10,026 nucleotides of DNA from an uncultured Lachnospiraceae bacterium (GTDB taxonomy: Bacteria; Bacillota; Clostridia; Lachnospirales; Lachnospiraceae): positions 1-10,026 of the forward strand of contig CACZTF010000122.1 of the NCBI GenBank assembly GCA_902784025.1, read 5' to 3'. The stretch's first letter is position 1, and every line of letters begins with the position of its first letter. This document shows positions 5,826-10,026 of this stretch, one piece after another. The notes beneath the pieces are model-generated. The model did not search any database. It was not told the DNA's origin and was given only the letters and a program-made list of their open reading frames with translations. Both the position numbers and the translations under genes were made by a program.

Positions 5826-7025
5826 TCAGCCTGTACGTCTTTTATAATTTTTTTTATATCTCCCCTTATCGTTTCTAAAGCTTTTTACATCAACAAAATC
5901 TTTGGTGTACAGATCTTTTTCCCTGAAAGGTTCTCTCTGCAGACTGATGTTAAGTACTATACCCATTGCAGTATACAATGCTATCAGTGAACTTATACCG
6001 TAACTGAAAAAGGGCAGGGCGAGCCCTGTATTCGGCAATAATCTTGTAACAACACCAATATTGAGCACAGTCTGCATACCCACATGGGCAGCCACTCCTA
6101 TAACCACGAGCCTGCCTGCATAATCTTTTGTCCTTACTGCTATCATGATACAAACATAGACGATCGCACCAAGCAGTCCAAGTGCAAACATGCATCCTGC
6201 AAATCCCAGCTGCTCTCCCAATGCGGCAAATATAAAATCCGTATGCGCCTCAGGAATGGAATCAGCATTCAGAAGAGACGTGGGATCCTCGTTATTAAGC
6301 CCTTTACCCGATAATCCTCCGGATCCGATGGCTGTTACGGCATTTCTTTGCTGGTATACACTGTCATCGTAATTCTCAGGGTCGATAAATGACATAACTC
6401 TGAGCCACTGGTAAGGTTTTAACAATTTCTGGTCGGGATTTTGCACATAGACAAGCAATATTATCACAACCGGTACTACCACCGCCAATATGATACCCAG
6501 CTTTTTATAAGGCAATCCTCCGCAAAAGAACACTATAAAAAGTATGATAAACGTCAGAATAGTCTGTGAAAGATCAGGTTCTGATACCAGTAATATAAGA
6601 GGTATTATCAGGATACCCATCGTTGTCAAAATAAATCTCCAGGTATCTATCCTTGATCTGTTCAAACACAGTCTCCTGGCAAGAAACATGACAAGAAGGA
6701 TCTTTGTAACCTCAGACGGCTGTATGTTAATAGGTCCCACAGGTATCCACCGCTGAGCCCCCATTGCAGTCTTTCCCACTACCAGAACAAGCACGAGAAG
6801 CACCAGTGAAAGAACATACCACAATTTATAATGCTTTAATACCCTGTTATAATCAACAAATGACAGAAATATCATCCACACTGTTGCTGCTGCGATACCA
6901 AGCCCCTGACGAAGTGTATAATCCGGATCAGCCGAATTGATCAGAACAAGTCCGAAAAGAGTCGCTGTCAATACAAGAGCAAGAAGTATGAAATTGTAAT
7001 TTTTTATATTGTATTTTCTGAGCAT
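5826..7025 (-). CDS. rodA: RodA, SEDS-family peptidoglycan glycosyltransferase
   Basis: SEDS proteins polymerise lipid II into glycan strands in the membrane; RodA does so for the lateral wall with PBP2. The 399-residue protein has about ten hydrophobic segments and the family blocks GAQRWIPVGPINIQPSE (89-105), WLRVMSFIDPENYDDSVYQQRNA (207-229), AIGSGGLSGKG (232-242) and PEAHTDFIFAALGEQLGF (258-275). D263 in HTDFIF corresponds to the aspartate required for polymerisation in RodA. PNTGLALPFFSYGISSL (331-347) is the final signature, with isoleucine where the second glycine of SYGGSS is usual. The tail (from about 365) is basic and cytoplasmic. RodA is preferred over FtsW or SpoVE because the gene is 23 bases after a PBP2 gene that itself follows mreD. 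A Shine-Dalgarno AAAGGA lies very close to the ATG. Confidence 0.94.
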   Translation of the reverse strand: MLRKYNIKNYNFILLALVLTATLFGLVLINSADPDYTLRQGLGIAAATVWMIFLSFVDYNRVLKHYKLWYVLSLVLLVLVLVVGKTAMGAQRWIPVGPINIQPSEVTKILLVMFLARRLCLNRSRIDTWRFILTTMGILIIPLILLVSEPDLSQTILTFIILFIVFFCGGLPYKKLGIILAVVVPVVIILLVYVQNPDQKLLKPYQWLRVMSFIDPENYDDSVYQQRNAVTAIGSGGLSGKGLNNEDPTSLLNADSIPEAHTDFIFAALGEQLGFAGCMFALGLLGAIVYVCIMIAVRTKDYAGRLVVIGVAAHVGMQTVLNIGVVTRLLPNTGLALPFFSYGISSLIALYTAMGIVLNISLQREPFREKDLYTKDFVDVKSFRNDKGRYKKNYKRRTG

Positions 7026-7048
7026 ATTCCTTTTCTTTTAGTACTGTA

Positions 7049-9829
7049 TCAGTTAGTGCCTGAAGCACTATACTCATCAAAATAATATTGATAAAAATCC
7101 TTGGCGATCTCGGTATTGTATATAGAAGTATATCCAAAAGGTATCTCGATCGACAAAGTGATCTCCGGATCATTATACGGAGCATAGGAAACAAAAGTAG
7201 CATTATCCGGCTCATATAAACTGGGCTGGGAGGTTCCTGTTTTACAAGCTATACCGTAAGGATCCCCCTGAAGTGCCTCATACGTATCTGTTGCCAGACG
7301 CATGCCGTATTTCACGGTCTCCCAATGTTCCTGTTCCACATCATCCATGGTGGACACAACCTCGTTTTTATGCTCGCTTATGACATTTCCTTCGTGATCC
7401 GTGATCTTCATGATTATATTTGAATCATGACATTCTCCCTCGGTTACGATAGTTGAGACATAACGTGCTATATTCACACATGAAAATGAAGCTGTTCCCT
7501 GACCTATAGCAGAAGCTATGGCATTCGAATCCGAGGCCTTCGGCTCTGACTCAGGCAGTTCTATTCCGGATTTTGTTGCAAGCCCCAGCCTTGAAGCATA
7601 TTCCGCAAGCTTGTCTGTACCATAATCCGAATCATACACTCCGTCCCTTGACGAAGCGATAAGATTACCCATGGTATAGAAGAACACATTACAGGAATCC
7701 CTTATAGCCGTGGACATCGTCTCTGTTCCGTGCATACTCGGAAATACCCAGCACCTGGGAGAAGGAACGATATCTGTGTATACGCCTTCACAATACACAT
7801 CTGTATACGCATCTGCAACGCCGGTATCAAGAGCAGTTATCGCCGTACAGAGCTTAAAAATAGATCCGGGAGCACATTTTGCCTGGGTCGCCCAGTTAAG
7901 CATGGGAGCTGCCGCATTAAACTGGAGACCTGCATAATAAGAGGTATCCATATCCCCTGTCAGTCTGTTGTTATCATATCCCGGGTATGAAACACAGGCA
8001 AGAAGTTCTCCGGTATAAGGATCTGTTATTATACCCGCTCCGGAACTCGGATGTATCCCGAGTTCTCCCGGTGTAAGTATCTTTTCCCTTAACGCACTTT
8101 CTATAAACTCCTTTCCGGTCATATTTCCGCTTGAAAGTGTTCCGTAAAGCGAATCATTTTTCGACAGATATCCCTGGTCATAAAGAAGAGAACACATCTG
8201 GACTCCTGTAATACTTCCGTCCTCACAGAGTCTTTTATATACATCTATAGTAAATGTCCTGTCTTCCTTTACTAGCTCTGCCGTATGATCAGCTATGGCA
8301 TTATACAGTTCCTCGGCTTCTGCATATGTTTCATTCGAAAAGAAATTAAAGTTCACCTTTCCTTCTGCTATGCAATATTCCAAAAACTGCCTGAAGCTCA
8401 GATCACCGCCGTTATTCCATTTCTCAACCGTTTCATTTTCCAGATATAATACAGAAGAATCTATGATGCCTGATGATATAAGTATCTCAAAAGCTCTCCA
8501 CACATATTCCTTTTCAGAGTCCTGCAGATCTTCATATGGTGTTCCGTCTCCCTTCATCTCTGCTCTGAGCCAGTCAACTACTTTTGCCTGGCCCTTTTCA
8601 AACTCAGAATGAACCTTCTTTTCAAGATCTGTAGAAGGATTGCTAAGTGATGACAGAGAGACAAGATTATTATTGATAAATGAAGAATAAACCTCAGGCA
8701 TCAATATATATATCTTGTCCATTACACCTTCGGAAGTAAACTCATATTTCGGTCCGGAGTCCCTGAGATACTCTAAAATTATATCCGTAAGTTTGTCTTC
8801 GATGATATCATAAAGTTTTTTCTGCAGATCCGTATCAACTGTCAGGTAGATATCGTGGCCTGCCACTGACTCAGTAGAAGATATGACTTCAGTAATATGT
8901 CCCACATTATCAAGATATACTTTTTTTACACCCTTTTGACCGGACAGGGTTTCCTCAAAGGTCTCTTCTACTCCGCCTTTTCCTACTACGTCATTCATAT
9001 CATAGTCAGGATTCCTTTTTTGAAGTTCTTCAAGCTGATCGGTACTTACGACACCTGTATACCCTATGATCCCGGAATAATACTTTGCCTCGTTGTATCT
9101 TCTTACATAATTCTCATCAACAGTCACACCGGTAAGAGAATTAGACGCCTCAAGTATGGCCGCCATCGTCTCATCATTTACCTCATTTGCAATGGTAAAA
9201 CTTCTGTATCGAGAGTAAGAATTTGCGGTCATATTTACCCGAAGGTAAAACAACTCTATCAGTTCTTCTGCGGAAAGGTTGTCTCTGTCTATCATATAAT
9301 TATCAATAAGATACTGTGCAAGACCTTCGGCAGTCACAGCCTTTTCTTCTTCAGTAAGTTCATCCACCGTAGCAACGCCGTAGCAGTCTCTTAAAAACCT
9401 GTTCCTGGAATCACCGTCCACTTTAAAATAAAACCCCCTGCCCTCTTCAAAACCAAGATTAAAATCGTTGGAATAACTGTCACCATACTGCTTGATGAGT
9501 CTGAGTGTATTTATTATCGTGTTATTAACGGTTGCATTTTTTTCTTTTTTGTTAGAATATATACCGCTGTCACTTATATTTACAGCATAAGTAAGTTCAT
9601 CATAAGCAAGGAGATTCCCGTTTCTGTCAAATATCCTTCCGCGGGAAGCGGGGGTGGAAACCTGTTTCTCTATGGATGTGGAAAGACTCTCCATATAGTC
9701 GGAACCGTCAATGATCTGTATCCTGAAAACATGTGCCACCAGGATAGAAAACAGAACTCCGAACGCTACAGCTATGATGATAAGCCTGTATCGGAATATA
9801 TATGCTAATTTTTTAAGAAATCTTTTCAT
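7049..9829 (-). CDS. mrdA: Class B penicillin-binding protein (PBP2/MrdA type), unusually long
   Basis: This transpeptidase cross-links peptidoglycan during elongation, partnered with RodA. The 926-residue protein has a short basic cytoplasmic N-terminus, one membrane helix (about 15-37), and the pedestal domain starting ASRGRIFDRNGNLLAYD (61-77). The pedestal also contains GGVEETFEETLSGQKG (285-300) and the HDIYLTVDTDLQ strand (325-336). The penicillin-binding domain has all three motifs: SIFK (S656 nucleophile, K659), SCN (712-714) and KTG (863-865). There is no PASTA domain. The usual short step from the TVDxxLQ segment to the DPYTGELLACVSYPGYDNN segment (603-621) is expanded by roughly 230-240 residues (about 355-590), rich in Asp, Glu and Ser and predicted largely helical by eye. 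The ATG at 9829 lies within the end of mreD, with AGAGAG upstream. Context with mreD and rodA points to PBP2 rather than a division or sporulation PBP. Confidence 0.94.
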   Translation of the reverse strand: MKRFLKKLAYIFRYRLIIIAVAFGVLFSILVAHVFRIQIIDGSDYMESLSTSIEKQVSTPASRGRIFDRNGNLLAYDELTYAVNISDSGIYSNKKEKNATVNNTIINTLRLIKQYGDSYSNDFNLGFEEGRGFYFKVDGDSRNRFLRDCYGVATVDELTEEEKAVTAEGLAQYLIDNYMIDRDNLSAEELIELFYLRVNMTANSYSRYRSFTIANEVNDETMAAILEASNSLTGVTVDENYVRRYNEAKYYSGIIGYTGVVSTDQLEELQKRNPDYDMNDVVGKGGVEETFEETLSGQKGVKKVYLDNVGHITEVISSTESVAGHDIYLTVDTDLQKKLYDIIEDKLTDIILEYLRDSGPKYEFTSEGVMDKIYILMPEVYSSFINNNLVSLSSLSNPSTDLEKKVHSEFEKGQAKVVDWLRAEMKGDGTPYEDLQDSEKEYVWRAFEILISSGIIDSSVLYLENETVEKWNNGGDLSFRQFLEYCIAEGKVNFNFFSNETYAEAEELYNAIADHTAELVKEDRTFTIDVYKRLCEDGSITGVQMCSLLYDQGYLSKNDSLYGTLSSGNMTGKEFIESALREKILTPGELGIHPSSGAGIITDPYTGELLACVSYPGYDNNRLTGDMDTSYYAGLQFNAAAPMLNWATQAKCAPGSIFKLCTAITALDTGVADAYTDVYCEGVYTDIVPSPRCWVFPSMHGTETMSTAIRDSCNVFFYTMGNLIASSRDGVYDSDYGTDKLAEYASRLGLATKSGIELPESEPKASDSNAIASAIGQGTASFSCVNIARYVSTIVTEGECHDSNIIMKITDHEGNVISEHKNEVVSTMDDVEQEHWETVKYGMRLATDTYEALQGDPYGIACKTGTSQPSLYEPDNATFVSYAPYNDPEITLSIEIPFGYTSIYNTEIAKDFYQYYFDEYSASGTN

Positions 9830-10026
9830 TTAACTCTCTAGCCTTTTTTACCTTTTTGCTTTCTACCAGCCTGTTCAAAAGCTGCAGCGGCTTATAAAGA
9901 GCCAGCATGATGAGAACAGTATAAACAACTTCAGGCATAATGATCCTTGTGATGTAAAAAGGTACGAACAATCTGTTATGCAAAAGGAAATTGCCTATAT
10001 AGATCAGAAATTCATATGAAAAAGTA
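9813..10026 (-). CDS. mreD: MreD-like rod-shape membrane protein, C-terminal part (runs off the right edge)
   Basis: The last 70 codons of a gene entering from the right edge are open from 10025 down to the TAA at 9813-9815. They encode two hydrophobic stretches, YEFLIYIGNFLL and IIMPEVVYTVLIMLALYKPLQLLNRL, and a basic end KKVKKARELNEKIS. The PEVVYTVLIMLALY block resembles the final membrane helix of MreD, where a proline-glutamate precedes YT and a run of hydrophobics. MreD is an integral membrane partner of MreC in the elongation machinery. The stop falls inside mrdA, giving a 17-base overlap and likely translational coupling. The assignment rests on this short segment and on the position directly before PBP2 and RodA, the classic mreBCD-mrdA-rodA order. 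Confidence 0.78.
   Translation of the reverse strand, partial: TFSYEFLIYIGNFLLHNRLFVPFYITRIIMPEVVYTVLIMLALYKPLQLLNRLVESKKVKKARELNEKIS

Noticed and set aside
6928..7215. Minus-strand open frame of 95 codons spanning the mrdA-rodA junction
   Set aside because: It overlaps the mrdA end and rodA start in another frame. Both real frames carry clear motifs; this one has none.
8897..9394. Plus-strand open frame of 165 codons opposite mrdA
   Set aside because: It lies antisense to a strongly supported PBP2 coding sequence, has no good ribosome-binding site, and its translation resembles no family I know.
7049..9829. Possibility that the long PBP is SpoVD or PBP2x-type (division or sporulation)
   Set aside because: No PASTA domain is present, and the gene is flanked by mreD and rodA, the standard elongation context.

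Overview
The window is a block of housekeeping genes, all read from the minus strand, so the biological order runs from high to low coordinates. Reading in that direction: the tail of a probable mreD; a very long class B penicillin-binding protein (PBP2/MrdA type); rodA; a single-pass HlyD-like membrane protein; yggS (PLP homeostasis); sepF; aroB; lspA; a RluD-family pseudouridine synthase; and the first 91 codons of a cytidylate-kinase-like P-loop protein cut off by the left edge. Genes overlap or lie within about 60 bases of each other, and most are preceded by a recognisable Shine-Dalgarno sequence. No terminator or strand switch interrupts them, so they probably form one long operon or a chain of overlapping transcripts. 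No gene-free stretch exceeds 61 bases.

The organism is most likely a low-GC Gram-positive anaerobe of the class Clostridia, plausibly Lachnospiraceae. The evidence is SepF, strong GGAGG-type ribosome-binding sites, a moderately AT-rich composition, a PBP2 of more than 900 residues, a HlyD-like protein next to yggS-sepF, and a cytidylate-kinase-like protein of the kind common in Clostridia. This is an inference from gene content and style, not from a database match.

Region by region: 5826-10026 is the elongation module. MreD is a membrane scaffold partner of MreC, RodA is the SEDS glycan polymerase, and PBP2 is its cognate transpeptidase. Region 2934-5784 links to division: the HlyD-like protein of unknown role, YggS, and SepF, which tethers FtsZ to the membrane. 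Region 337-2919 is mixed metabolism and maturation: shikimate synthesis (AroB), lipoprotein signal peptide removal (LspA) and rRNA modification (RluD family). The lspA-rluD pair and the yggS-sepF pair are classic Firmicutes neighbours. Here they are joined by aroB and fused to a rod-shape cluster, while ylmG, ylmH, divIVA and ileS, which often sit between sepF and lspA, are absent.

I did not find a previously undescribed system, mobile element, CRISPR array or phage feature. The points most worth a second look are the insertion of roughly 230-240 residues in PBP2, the orphan HlyD-like protein between rodA and yggS, a perfectly duplicated translation start in front of yggS that creates a 10-codon mini-ORF, the SepF linker with a second amphipathic-looking segment, and the start codon of lspA.
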